Source: Leishmania panamensis
Taxonomy: Eukaryota; Euglenozoa; Kinetoplastea; Trypanosomatida; Trypanosomatidae
Assembly: GCF_000755165.1 (NCBI RefSeq)
Contig: NC_025877.1
Span: forward strand, 338,456 to 402,455
Direction: 5' to 3'
DNA: 64,000 bases
In this document: positions 39,201-48,488 of the stretch, piece by piece
Layout: every line of letters starts with the position of its first letter
Numbering within the stretch: the first letter of the stretch is position 1
Position numbers and translations under genes: made by a program
The notes under the pieces: model-generated
The model's input: the letters and a program-made list of their open reading frames with translations, nothing else
Database searches by the model: none
What the model was told of the DNA's origin: nothing

Positions 39201-41997
39201 CTCTCCAAAGGGCGTCGAGGCATGCGACCCTGTCAAGGTTCCCTCCACCACGGGACTCGACATGCTGCTCCACTTCGAGTCCCAGTATGCTTCCGCTTCA
39301 TTTGCGGCGCTGGCGTGGCTGTCGCAGCATGCCGCCGACATACAGCTGCTTCGAGGCGAGGGTTTTGTGTCGCTACGTCTCCACGAAGCAGAGAGCTTAC
39401 TGCTCCGCTCTGCGTTAGCGCTACCAGAGTCTCCCCAGCTTGGTAGGCTGGTGGCGCACCACTTGCATTCCGGAGAGACTTCAGTGTTTGGGCTGCGTTC
39501 GTACACTGGGGAACCACATCAGCGCTTACCTCTGGACAGCGGAGAAGCTATGGTGGGTCTGTCGGCCCCTCAAACACCCTTGCGAGGGACGGTGAATGTG
39601 CGCATTGAACACGCGGCAGTAGTGAACGCGTTCATGGTGCATCTCGAGTGGACGACGATGATGGTGGCGGCCGCGTGTGATACACCCGCACCGGCATTCT
39701 CCTCAGGCATCCATGGAGCAGTGGAGCTACCATTTCTCCTACTTGTCTTTGTGGTCGAAGAGGACGTGCGCGGCGTCGCCCATGACTCTGAGGACTCTTC
39801 ATTGACCAGCGGTGATGATAGTTTCACAGGAGCTGGTGGCGTTGGTGGGCGCGCTGTACGCCTGTATCAAGTGACGCCATTCTCCTGGCGTCTGGGCGCT
39901 GCTGCCTGCGCCGCCGACGGCTTTACGGCTCGCACAACCCAACTGGTGATGCACGCACTGGATCTGGTGGCGCGACGGCCAGACGTCTTTGAGGGGTTTC
40001 ACATGGAGGCCATTGCGCGTTTTGGCAGCAGCAAAGCCACCACGGCGGCCACCAGCGCACGAAGACGAAAGACACTGAAGCGCACTCGTGGTCACTGGAG
40101 CGGCCCTGACGGTGCCGACGGCACTGCAGAGAGAGGCGCTTGTGCCACTACCGTATCGTGGAAACGCGCGGCACGCGTAGACACTGCCACTGTGCGACGT
40201 AGCGGAGCACCGCTCCGCGCATGTAAGAGGCGAAGAACGGGCGTGGACGCCAGGGATGTCGATAGGAAAGGCAGTGAGGCGTCTGGTGCCGATGAAGATG
40301 GCAGTAGCGATGTAGAAGTTGAGAACGACGATGCGAGCAGTCCAGTGCTCAGCGCGTGGTCGAGTCGCAGCTTTCGAGCCGCCGCAGCTGCAGCGTCGCC
40401 GCTGGACAGCACCCCTGCACACCGCCGACGACCCGACAGCGGTTTTCCCAAGAACTCAGGTGGCAGGTCTTTGTCAGTGGTTGACACGGCGCGCGTCGTG
40501 CCCGTGGTTGTGTTTCGCGAAGATGCTGCCGCCCCGCTGCTGGAGGTGGTGGTGAGCCACGCAAGTCAACTGGCCGCACAGCTCGCGTCGTTCGGCAGCA
40601 GGGCAGCGAAGAGTACCCGCAGGAGCAAGGAGGAAGAGGATGAGGCGCAGGAGGAGGCGTCGCGCGTGTTGTGCGCATTGCTCGATCACTGGATTGGCTT
40701 CAGCTCACTGCACGCAGCGGCACCACAGTACATTGCTGACTTGCAAGCCTGCCAACGGCACGGCGCTCTCGCACCCATCACGCAACTGGGCAACATGTCA
40801 ACGCACTCGTCTGCGCTGACAGAGCCTTGCGTCCTTCACGCCTACACAGGCTTGCTTCGGTCTCTGTGGCGAGAATTTGAGCGCCTTTCTCCACTGTTCT
40901 CGCACTCTGTGGCGGCTTCTCCTTTGGAGTCCTCACCCTTCACCAGATTTGTGTCGTTGGGCGTACTACGTGCTCATGTGCTGACTCCTGCCTGCGTTGC
41001 GGCGGCTATCGAGGCTGCTATCGCCGAGTACGTCCGACAAGACATCGAGTGCAGAAGACGTTCGCTCTTTGCGCAAAGAGATGCGGCTTTTCAGTGGGAC
41101 TCGGAGGAGGCCGAGGAGGACGAGAAGAGGGAGAGCGGCGCGCGGCGGGGGAAGCCTAAGAAGCACACGCAGCAACAGCGTGTACAGGAGGAGCTGGCGA
41201 CCGAGGCTGCGGCGCGGGCCACATGGGCATCAGTCGCCACACAGATGGAGGCTCTCGTCAGAGTGTTCTACGCGGAGGTGCTAGGAGAGTATCCTCGTCC
41301 GTCACCACTGCTGCAGTCCGATGCCCGCTCTCGAGCGCTTCATGGAGCGACGGAGAAGGCCCCCCTCTCTGGGTCGGCAGAGGGTGGCGTGGTGCCATGG
41401 GACACGCCCAATTCCCGGGAGATTGCCGCCTCAGAGAGGCGTGCAGCCTTCCAGTCTCTTCTTCACAGTCTCTTGCAGCGAGTGGAGGCTGAGGGGGAGG
41501 GGCAGCCGCCGCCGCCGCAACACGGTGACTCAACAATGCTGCCCCTTGTACCAACTGCTCGGCTGCAGCTGACCGGCGCATCCACCGACAAGTCCACCTC
41601 GCTGCGGACGGTATCCTCCTCTTGGGAGTCGTTGCAGAGGCGTACATTCGGCGCTGGTGACGTGGCGGATCTGAATGTCACGGTCGCCCAACTAGCAGAG
41701 GCGTGTGTGACACAATTCTTGTGCGCTCCTCGGCATTCATGTTTCTGCTCAGCTGGTGCCACTTCTACAAACACGTGGTGCGGAGAAAAGCGAGTTGACA
41801 AGGTGGCTCCGCGGTCGGTGGTAGGTGAGGGTGCAGCCGCGCAGCGGGCTGCTCAACTGCTGTGTGTCAGTGACGCTTTCCTGCAGTCGCGCGGCGAGGG
41901 CACATCTACGGCTTCCGTGCACAGACATGTGACTACCGCCAAGCTTGCGCTGCCGCTGGCGCAGCTTATGATGAGCACAGAAGCCGTGCTACACTGA
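36214..41997 (+). CDS. Very large conserved-looking protein of unknown function
   Basis: This is a single 1927-codon frame with no recognisable domain. Composition is Ser/Ala/Thr-rich with low-complexity stretches. There is an acidic block (DDEEDEDGGGG, about 205-215), Ser/Pro runs after it, and basic patches in the C-terminal half (ARRRKTLKRTRGHW about 1285-1298, and ACKRRRTG) that could be nuclear localisation signals. An acidic helix (KEEEDEAQEEASRVL, about 1472-1486) and a charged segment (SEEAEEDEKRESGARRGKPKK, about 1630-1650) follow. More ordered, hydrophobic stretches occur at about 880-1200. No signal peptide or membrane segment was seen. The first ATG in frame is 36214, right after splice-acceptor AGs; 168 upstream in-frame bases lack ATG. 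Nuclear location is inference only. Confidence 0.8.
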   Translation: MDAEVALTFVFHPSTDIWTSEAHLRVNVEAVGGHDGSAHCDAAGRALGGCAALSSSAASSCTLLIYVSRHHTLRRVFVQEEDDATESFTDEVPGATAVLSSSSDAMLGLSCKGSRLSRCIEVQHYSWEPCRRPIRHHSTSDREAAALAMSSDSRRRPSRGEKVIALTHRHGETETTSVGAGTSPSSHPHVFSSSSTAFPEGMLDDEEDEDGGGGGRLVLQFDSSSSPPPSSPLSALRSEVAVDDIAPLSSTNGVKGVKKAVTVEATPSAEILSAHVGATAAPRISDAATAASTNATLNKTATENVEGSVSNAPRRLLLLRPGTDGAPCSLSTPSSMGVQPGVPLSATLDSSRGGRVLNINTVTSAKTDALSAVRIQEAPRTALPPSLVAPTTRATEAKKRAPNVAAAVPPTTFIRTSAASGAPERREWQPFLLSFAYPSGLTSATSTAQQAQPLPSAPTAMTGRRAVVAVHLEFTAVTFGEISSDADTALPVAPCSRGSVASCGWARQCRSRSILSPVVYSHDTARRTSHGYSIIVGDASWQSCCLMCPQVAAVLPEDNDCCCGTTCESAVNSGTGEVRAGPLLDVWVRAVSGRQLSAQQRRRCHRDTFPSSMEECMPNNQPQPQHGSVKLEGAMKDEGVCRVPAASLLSSEPSQPLFTAVFTASWLSQLCCVFTPPSIAVSPCRHPHTGDALWPRRARRSLWPSSRSSSLLWVATQVTQDCVVTHPRCLTDSTSAQRLCSSEVKGEVRYWWLRSDPRQSDVLHWYFCRVLACWASATAAPLATSSSHSCTSRCVANGAVEGSSLLDIIVTKANPPTLSLRGGAVGTTSSVLVAAETLHAAALEAEDAEEAPSTATAAPPVAAAGRRRPSPSALRARVAITAAVLQHLMWGAVARLSTSCTGETSRTGGAEWTEVSNSERRQSTPLPPQEQHVAHLEGMTSRLVCAARVLAVHWVCGSPSLLRSTPASLMDFLAEERLLLSSVLPVGRLLNSMRASSPKGVEACDPVKVPSTTGLDMLLHFESQYASASFAALAWLSQHAADIQLLRGEGFVSLRLHEAESLLLRSALALPESPQLGRLVAHHLHSGETSVFGLRSYTGEPHQRLPLDSGEAMVGLSAPQTPLRGTVNVRIEHAAVVNAFMVHLEWTTMMVAAACDTPAPAFSSGIHGAVELPFLLLVFVVEEDVRGVAHDSEDSSLTSGDDSFTGAGGVGGRAVRLYQVTPFSWRLGAAACAADGFTARTTQLVMHALDLVARRPDVFEGFHMEAIARFGSSKATTAATSARRRKTLKRTRGHWSGPDGADGTAERGACATTVSWKRAARVDTATVRRSGAPLRACKRRRTGVDARDVDRKGSEASGADEDGSSDVEVENDDASSPVLSAWSSRSFRAAAAAASPLDSTPAHRRRPDSGFPKNSGGRSLSVVDTARVVPVVVFREDAAAPLLEVVVSHASQLAAQLASFGSRAAKSTRRSKEEEDEAQEEASRVLCALLDHWIGFSSLHAAAPQYIADLQACQRHGALAPITQLGNMSTHSSALTEPCVLHAYTGLLRSLWREFERLSPLFSHSVAASPLESSPFTRFVSLGVLRAHVLTPACVAAAIEAAIAEYVRQDIECRRRSLFAQRDAAFQWDSEEAEEDEKRESGARRGKPKKHTQQQRVQEELATEAAARATWASVATQMEALVRVFYAEVLGEYPRPSPLLQSDARSRALHGATEKAPLSGSAEGGVVPWDTPNSREIAASERRAAFQSLLHSLLQRVEAEGEGQPPPPQHGDSTMLPLVPTARLQLTGASTDKSTSLRTVSSSWESLQRRTFGAGDVADLNVTVAQLAEACVTQFLCAPRHSCFCSAGATSTNTWCGEKRVDKVAPRSVVGEGAAAQRAAQLLCVSDAFLQSRGEGTSTASVHRHVTTAKLALPLAQLMMSTEAVLH

Positions 41998-43238
41998 TCC
42001 GCGGGCTGCTGCGTTTGTGAAGGCACGTGCGCGCCTTTTTGCGTCTACGCTGTCAACAATCGTCTCCAAGGGAGAAGGAAAACGACGGCTACGACTACAG
42101 ACAAACCGAGGGAATGTGACGAAATAGCGATGGAGAACCACCCGAGACGCTCGACGCGGCTTGTCCTCTTTCCCATGAAGTGAAGTTGGACAGAGAAGCC
42201 GCAGGGAGAAGGTATAAAGGCGGCTACTCCCCCTTCTCCACTCGATGTCGATGGCTCAATCGGTAGATGAAGCATCGCACACGTGCATCAGCATTCGTTG
42301 ACGCACATCGAACACGCGAGGAAAGGCGCGGCTGTACATGCCGGCTTCTTCACATGTGTGCCTCCTGTGAACTGACGCGTTTACAACTCTCCCTTTATGC
42401 CCTTCCATCTCTTCTTCCCTCTCTCATCGAGTACAAGCGCCGCTGCTATCCACCCATCCACCCATCCACACGCACACGCACATACGTTCTATTATATATT
42501 TATACATACGCATGTATATGGATGGATGCGTGCTTTGGGGATTCAAAGCGGCTTCGGAACGTTTCAGCAGCACAGGCGAGAGAACAGCAGCGCCGCCGTC
42601 CCTCGCACACTTAAGAAGGAGTGGAACCAGTGAGGAAAGTTTGTTTGCGAGTACGTAAACTCACCGCGCTTCTTTGTATGTTTGTTGTGTCTGTGCTCCC
42701 AAGGCACCCCACCGCGTCTCTGTCGACGCCTTCCCCCACTTTCTCTGATTCGCCATATTATTCTCCATTGTTTTTTTATTTTCTCTCCTTTTCTGTCCCT
42801 CCGTCTTCTTCGCCGGGGACCGTTTTTCTGCCTTGCGTTTTGCCTCTCTTATTTCTTCTGACAACTCTCGGTCTCTCTTCCTGTTCATCTCTGCGCGTAT
42901 CTGACTCCCTCTCCCTCTCCCTCTTTCTCTGTGCGTACACGTGTTCTGGCCTTGTCCTTTCCCTCCTTTTTTTCCTTTGCGTCTTTGCTGTCGGTGGTTC
43001 TCTCTCCCTTCCCATGTGTGCACCGTCTTGCGCTCTCATTCCCCCACCTTTCTCTCGCTTGTCCACACTTTGCTGTGTTGTGCTCTTCTACGCTTGTGTG
43101 TCTCCGATCTTGGCGCGTATGTGTGTCACTTCGCTTTCGCTCTCGACGTGTGCGTAAACCGTCTTTTTACTTGCTGCGGCTAAGTCTGCTTCCTTATTTC
43201 GTGTACACAGGCCCGCTAGTGTTTGGTGTGCTGCGCCC
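41998..43238. other. Intergenic spacer, no gene seen
   Basis: Contains a TA-rich patch at 42490-42520, a very pyrimidine-rich 42720-43120 region and ACACAG at 43205-43210, the probable acceptor for the DHHC gene 29 bases downstream. Confidence 0.5.
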
Positions 43239-45506
43239 ATGTCGCAGTCATCAGCCAATGTTGAGTTTCCGTATCCCCCCGCGGAAGGCGAGAACCCGAC
43301 GCGGCTTTCGACCGTCGATTCGGCGCCAGAGGACGCCGGCGAGACACCTGAGCCCCCTGCTCCCTCAGCGACTCCGCAGGGCTCGGCGCCGTTCCCACAC
43401 CACAGCCTGCCGACCTTGGCAGGCGTTAAGCAGCCAGCGGGAGCTATCTCAGAAACCGACTGCCAAGGCACCGGTGCCTCTCACAGAGGATTGACCTACG
43501 GCAGCGACCCTCCAGACGAGCTGCCTGCCTTCGGCTGCGCAGGTGAGGACGATACATCCGACTCATTGGTTCAGGGAATGCGGACCATCGCCTATCCGCG
43601 TTCGTGTCCGCCAACGCTGTCGACGTCAACAGTGAGCGCCAATTGGGGCCTTCATCTGTCTCCAGAGGCTTCGGGCGTCGAGGGCGAAAGTAAGGTAGCC
43701 GTTGCGCGCCGTGATCTCAACACAAAGGATAAGATTGCTGTCGATACACCTAGGATGAACAGCGTCGCACCGACGGTGCCCTTTTCCTCCGCAACCGCTA
43801 GTGACATGTCGATGAGTCTGACGAAGAAGTATCATGGTGATGCGGTGTGCAGGTACCCAGTGGAGGGAGCAGCGGATGGGGTACCAAACCCGCTGGGTCG
43901 CGAGGGCAACGGCAACGCAAAGAATGGGGCGACTGCAGGCAGCGTTATCGCGGTGGACGATGAGCAGACCCCGTCACGCTCTACCACCGAGTATGTGAAG
44001 GAGAACGGCGACCGGCTCTTCTCCCTTTCAAGCATCCCTGCCCCCACGACGGCGGAGGAGTACTACGCGCGTGTCGCCGAGATCGATCACGTGCGCTGCG
44101 GTCTCGGTCAGGAGCTCGAGGGTGACGCGAAGGACATCTACGGCCCCACGTGGCCCTTCTCACGGCGCATGGTTGCCTCGAAGGTATTCGGCGCAAAGGA
44201 GTCCCCGGCGCCGAACTGCGACCACAAGACAAACATCCAAGCTGTGACCGGTCCGCGGGTTTGGACGCTGCTCTTCATTTACGGCGCCCTCATCATTTAC
44301 CCAATTTTTACAACCGTCGCCTACGCTGGCGAGCACGCGTGGCAAGGCATCGTCGTTCTGTGGGGGCTCTCCGGCGTCACGATCGTGTTTGTGACGCTTT
44401 GCGCCTTTACAAACCCCGGCATTGTGCCACGCCGGCGGCTGAAGAATGTCACTGACCGCGGCGATATCCTAATCGTGCGCGTCCCGGCGCCGAATGCGCA
44501 GGCGGTGCTAGACAAGCTGCGAGAGCTTCCCGAGACGATGACACAACCTCCCGCGACGAAGAGCGGCAATGGTGGCTGTGGCGCGGACGCCAATGCATCT
44601 GTCTATACCGTGGAAGCCCTCCGCAGCGCTGTCGCGGAGGGCGACATTCCAGCAAGCGTTTTCAATCACAGGCGATCCACCTTGTACTCGATGGAGCGGT
44701 ACTTTGAGACGGATACGGGCCGCATTGTGCCTTACAATCCACATCTGAGCGAGTCCGACTTGGCCGTGCCCACGTTGGAGTTTCCTATCCTCTTCTGCCG
44801 AATCTGCCAGGTCGCCAAGGGACCCCGCACGCACCACTGCAAGGTGTGCCAGAACTGCGTAGATGAGATGGACCACCACTGTCCGTGGACAAACTCCTGC
44901 ATCGGTCGGAGCAACTACCCGTACTTCTTTGGCTCGCTCTTCTTCCTGCATCTGATGGTCCTCTATGCCATTCTCTACAACTTTGCGCAGAACGTTCGTT
45001 TCATCTACCTGCATCCAACGTGGGACATCTTGCGGCTCCTGCGCTACGCGTACGGCATGCCGCTGATTGTGTATATCAGCTTCTTCGTTCTCGGCCTCTT
45101 TTTCTTTCCGCTGTTGATCAGTCATGTGTACATGATGTGCCAGGGCGTGACGACTGCCGAGATGCTCAAGAAGAAGTGGAAGACGAGTAAGTACTTTGAT
45201 GGCATCAATCCCTGGTCGCAGGAGCACTGGTATCAGAACATCTACACCCGTCTGTTTAAGCGCTGGCTGGCAGCGCAGGACGACCCGCTGCGCTGGCTGA
45301 ATTCGCGCTACTACTACGGCGTCACTGTCGCTGCGGCGGTGGAGGATCAGAAGGTTGACTGGCTTATCGCTCTGCCACCGGAAGAGCGCAAGAAGGTCGA
45401 GGAGCGCGAAGCTGCCGCACGACACGCTGGCGCGAAGGCACGTCTGGAGCAGGAGACCGAGATTGTGCGGGCATCCATGGAGAAGCGAGGCTTCCACGCT
45501 ACGTAA
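43239..45506 (+). CDS. DHHC-type protein S-palmitoyltransferase
   Basis: DHHC enzymes attach palmitate to cysteines of membrane-associated proteins. This 755-residue protein has the complete cysteine-rich domain: CRICQVAKGPRTHHCKVCQ, then NCVDEMDHHCPWTNSCIGRS, with the catalytic Asp-His-His-Cys at 545-548. Four membrane spans surround it: about 343-365 (VWTLLFIYGALIIYPIF), 373-395 (IVVLWGLSGVTIVFVTL), 562-585 (YFFGSLFFLHLMVLYAIL) and 608-632 (LIVYISFFVLGLFFFPLLI). The TTxE motif follows the last span (VTTAEMLKKKW). The first 330 residues are hydrophilic, Pro/Ser-rich and not conserved in the family, making the protein about twice the usual length. A segment of about 80 residues between TM2 and the Cys-rich domain is also longer than usual. 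The first ATG is used. Confidence 0.95.
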   Translation: MSQSSANVEFPYPPAEGENPTRLSTVDSAPEDAGETPEPPAPSATPQGSAPFPHHSLPTLAGVKQPAGAISETDCQGTGASHRGLTYGSDPPDELPAFGCAGEDDTSDSLVQGMRTIAYPRSCPPTLSTSTVSANWGLHLSPEASGVEGESKVAVARRDLNTKDKIAVDTPRMNSVAPTVPFSSATASDMSMSLTKKYHGDAVCRYPVEGAADGVPNPLGREGNGNAKNGATAGSVIAVDDEQTPSRSTTEYVKENGDRLFSLSSIPAPTTAEEYYARVAEIDHVRCGLGQELEGDAKDIYGPTWPFSRRMVASKVFGAKESPAPNCDHKTNIQAVTGPRVWTLLFIYGALIIYPIFTTVAYAGEHAWQGIVVLWGLSGVTIVFVTLCAFTNPGIVPRRRLKNVTDRGDILIVRVPAPNAQAVLDKLRELPETMTQPPATKSGNGGCGADANASVYTVEALRSAVAEGDIPASVFNHRRSTLYSMERYFETDTGRIVPYNPHLSESDLAVPTLEFPILFCRICQVAKGPRTHHCKVCQNCVDEMDHHCPWTNSCIGRSNYPYFFGSLFFLHLMVLYAILYNFAQNVRFIYLHPTWDILRLLRYAYGMPLIVYISFFVLGLFFFPLLISHVYMMCQGVTTAEMLKKKWKTSKYFDGINPWSQEHWYQNIYTRLFKRWLAAQDDPLRWLNSRYYYGVTVAAAVEDQKVDWLIALPPEERKKVEEREAAARHAGAKARLEQETEIVRASMEKRGFHAT

Positions 45507-47199
45507 CGCAGTGAGTGCCGACAAAAACGCCTGTCACAGAGCGAAGGCACGTCTGTTGTTAGGTCTTTGAGCACGAGCGATTCGAGAGCATGCCGTCACG
45601 ATGGCTGAAGGACGGCCACGTCAGCATTTTCGCCAGGTGTGCACTGCTTCGATTTCTCCTTGTGCGCCGTCGAGCTTATATGAGCGGCTGTTCTGCTGCC
45701 GCCCATATCCGAGTAACAAGCAGCAGATTAGAACATAGGAGGGGGAGGGAGTGAAGGGAGGCAGAGGGGCGGCTGACCTGCCATGCACGTGACGCCGCTT
45801 CTTTTCTTCCTCTGCCTTCATTCTTCCCTTCTCCCGATTTCCATTTCTTCGTGTTCACCGCTTTCCTGTGTGTGTGTTTATATTTATTTTCGTTTCTTTT
45901 CCCTCGGGCTTCTACACATACCCACGTGCGCGTGCATGTGTCTTCTGCATTGTCTTTTTATGTGGCTTCTCCTTTCCCTTTGGATTTCGTTGTCTCTCGA
46001 CTCATGTGCTCAGCTCTCGCGCGCCTCTTTTTGTTTTCTGCTCTTGTGCTCATGCGTGCCTCTAACTTTTCGTTACTGTTTCCCTTTGCAATGTTGACCA
46101 CCTCACTTATCCCTCCCCATCCACCTACGGCTGTCGGTCTTCCCTATGGTTGCGGCATAAGAAGAAACGACAACATCGCCGCAGTCACGGATTCGGGAGC
46201 GGCGGCCGCGCTATGAGGGTGGCATATCGACTGGGCCGATGTCTCTAATGTACCCCCCCTCCTTACCCACACACACACACGGACTAGAGCGGCTAAGCTG
46301 GGACCTTCGCTTTCGTTTCTTTTCCCCTCTTTGTGCACCGATAAGTCTTTCCGCCTCTTCTAATACCGCTTTGCTGTTGTCGCTCTGTTTCCTCGCACAC
46401 GAGCGCTTTCTCTCTCTCTCTTTCTCATGTGTATCCGTTCGTCGACACACACACACACGTGTGCGTGTCGTATTGTTCCCCCCTCCATACCGGCGCTTCG
46501 TGGAGGTGCTCATCTTTTCTTCCTTCCTTGTCTTGTGCAGAAGTGGGTCGGCGTACTTCTTCCTCTCTCCTCACTCGAGGGGCTACACGCATAAAACTAG
46601 GCCAGGTGAGCGTGTGTAGTCGCATGAATTCGAGGCAAATGTGCGGTATGCGGTGTGTATATGTGTGCGTACGTGTGTAGGGGCTGCAGACCACAAGGCT
46701 GCTCCACTTTTCCCGTGCAGCGTCTCACTACGGCAGGGACGAACGTCACAGTGATGCGTGAACCTCCGTGCAATGTGCGCTTGGTCTTATTCTTTCATGG
46801 CGCTTTATCCCCTTCCCCGCATCGTCTGGGCATCCACACCCACCCCAAATATCCCCATTCGTCTCCCTCCTTCACCCCCCCCCCCACACACACACAAACA
46901 GACGTACACGTGCATTCATCACACAACTCGCTACTCCTCTGCTTGGACCGACAAGCAAGAGAAGGCAGCTAAGGGAAAAAGGGGTGAGGGAAGGACTTGA
47001 TCGTAGCAGCACCATCCCTATTATTCAAACATGCCAATCGTTTTGCACGAGGCAAGGCCCTTTCGGCGATGCACCGTGCTGTATCTTCTACCCATCTTCC
47101 GTAACTGGAATCAGCTGGCACGAGTGCCGTACCACTTAGCGATGTAGTGCTTGCACTTTAGTGTTCTGCTCTGTGTTGCGCGAGGCAGCGATCGCATGA
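45507..47199. other. Intergenic spacer, no intact gene seen
   Basis: Pyrimidine-rich 45795-46080, C/A-rich 46850-46905, several CA/GT repeats (46268-46279, 46446-46458). A 38-codon ATG frame at 47031-47147 (MPIVLHEARPFRRC...) just before the pseudogene may be a remnant of it in another frame, but this is unproven. Confidence 0.45.
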
Positions 47200-47526
47200 T
47201 TCGCGTCTCTAGCACGCGGCTACGCGGAGGCGGACTACGTCTTCCTGCGACAGGTTACAAGCGTGTGCCTCGCCGCTAGCTTCCTCTGCTTGTTCTTCAG
47301 CCTATGGGGTGCCTTGACAAGCCGCACGCTTCGCTTTGGGGTCGACAGTTGGTTCCAGGGTTCCTGCCACGGCGCGGCGGCGGTGCTGTTGATCGTGCCG
47401 TGGCAAGCCACCGCATATGTTGCGCACATCTGGCATGTGTTTTACATGCTTTCTATCATCCCCATCGGCATCGGGGCCATCACGCTGGGACACTCCTGCT
47501 GGACTGGGTTGGAGCTTTTTTGGTAA
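47200..47526 (+). pseudogene. Remnant of a membrane-protein gene, possibly TMEM107-like
   Basis: A 108-codon open stretch without an in-frame ATG near its start, bounded upstream by an in-frame TGA (47197-47199) and ending in TAA (47524-47526). It has two or three hydrophobic segments (TSVCLAASFLCLFFSLWGAL; HGAAAVLLIVPW; HVFYMLSIIPIGIGAITL). The order resembles TMEM107, a ciliary transition-zone protein: SWFQGSCHGAAAVLLI aligns with the conserved SL-(I/F)-x-x-AHCSASVALSF region and W...YVAHIWHVFYMLSIIPI with W...YWYIFVFCSALPA. It is called a pseudogene because upstream coding sequence appears only in other frames or past stops. The family match is weak and made by eye. Confidence 0.4.
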
Positions 47527-48488
47527 GGAGCGAGATGGACGGAGTGCGGACGGATGGGGCAGAGGTGGAGCCAGAGGCGGAGGAGAAGCGTGTGTGCCGC
47601 ACAGCGCCTCTTTCTGTCGTTGTCGCCTCTGCGCGGATACGGTCGTCAAATGTCCACTGAAGAAATAGCCGCAGTGGTGTGCTCGCATCACATTCTGGCG
47701 CTGCCTGCCTGCTGCTCTTCTGTGGGTGGACGAATCGACCCCCCCTCTTGACTGCGTACCCCAGCCAGCGGTGCAGTTTTCTCGTGTGGTGCAGATTCCC
47801 CCCTCTCTCGGTGGTGGAGGAGGCGCGCACAAGGGAGGCTTCTGAACACGCGTAGCGACGCGAAGAGGCACCCCCCTCCCCCTCCCCACACACCCGCACG
47901 TGACAGTCGAAGATGGACTCTGCATCCTTGGCGACTCGTCCTCAGGCTGCCCTTCGATACGCCGCCTTAACCTTCTCTGCATGCGTGTGCGTAGTTTGGG
48001 TGGCTGTGGTGAGAAGCAGCGTGTGGGCTTTTCACTGCTCGACTGGCAGAGACGGTGATGACTTGTTACTGCAGCAGTCTCAGCAGCGACAAAGCAGGGT
48101 TGAGGCGGTGATGTCTTTCCTGCCGAGATTGTGATAGCCGCTCTTTCGACGTTGAGCGAGTTCCTCTCCACTCATGCGCCCCATCTTTGGTGGACAATGC
48201 CTGCCGTGTTTTTCTCTTCCTCCTTTCTTCTTTTCACAGACGTCTTCCTCACTTTACGCTTCAGCCTTCTGCGCAACGGTCTCGCCGGCTTGCATGCCGA
48301 GGTAGCAGGCCCGCAAAACAGCAACGTCCTTCAGAAAAATCACTGGAGCCCCTCGTCTCTCACCTCTACACGCCCACATGGGATGGGGTTCTGCTGCGAA
48401 GCGATGAGCGGCTCTTCCTCCATCTACTGTTTCCTTATCGACCCCGTCGCTTGGTCCAGTCTTTGAAGCCATCACACCGCGGTTGTGA
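47527..48488. other. Spacer and probable frameshifted 5' part of the JmjC pseudogene
   Basis: Contains a 73-codon ATG frame at 47913-48134 with one hydrophobic segment (LTFSACVCVVWVAVV); I cannot tell whether it is a small gene or chance. The stretch at about 48370-48488 in another frame (TWDGVLLRSDERLFLHLLFPYRPRRLVQ) looks like the start of the F-box helices continued at 48489. Confidence 0.4.

Noticed and set aside
44508..45524. 338-residue ORF on the minus strand
   Set aside because: It lies entirely opposite the DHHC palmitoyltransferase, including the region encoding its catalytic motif. It is a shadow of a GC-rich coding strand.
47302..48171. 289-residue minus-strand ORF
   Set aside because: It overlaps the TMEM107-like remnant, reads as Arg/Pro/Thr-rich low complexity and runs against the direction of every supported gene.
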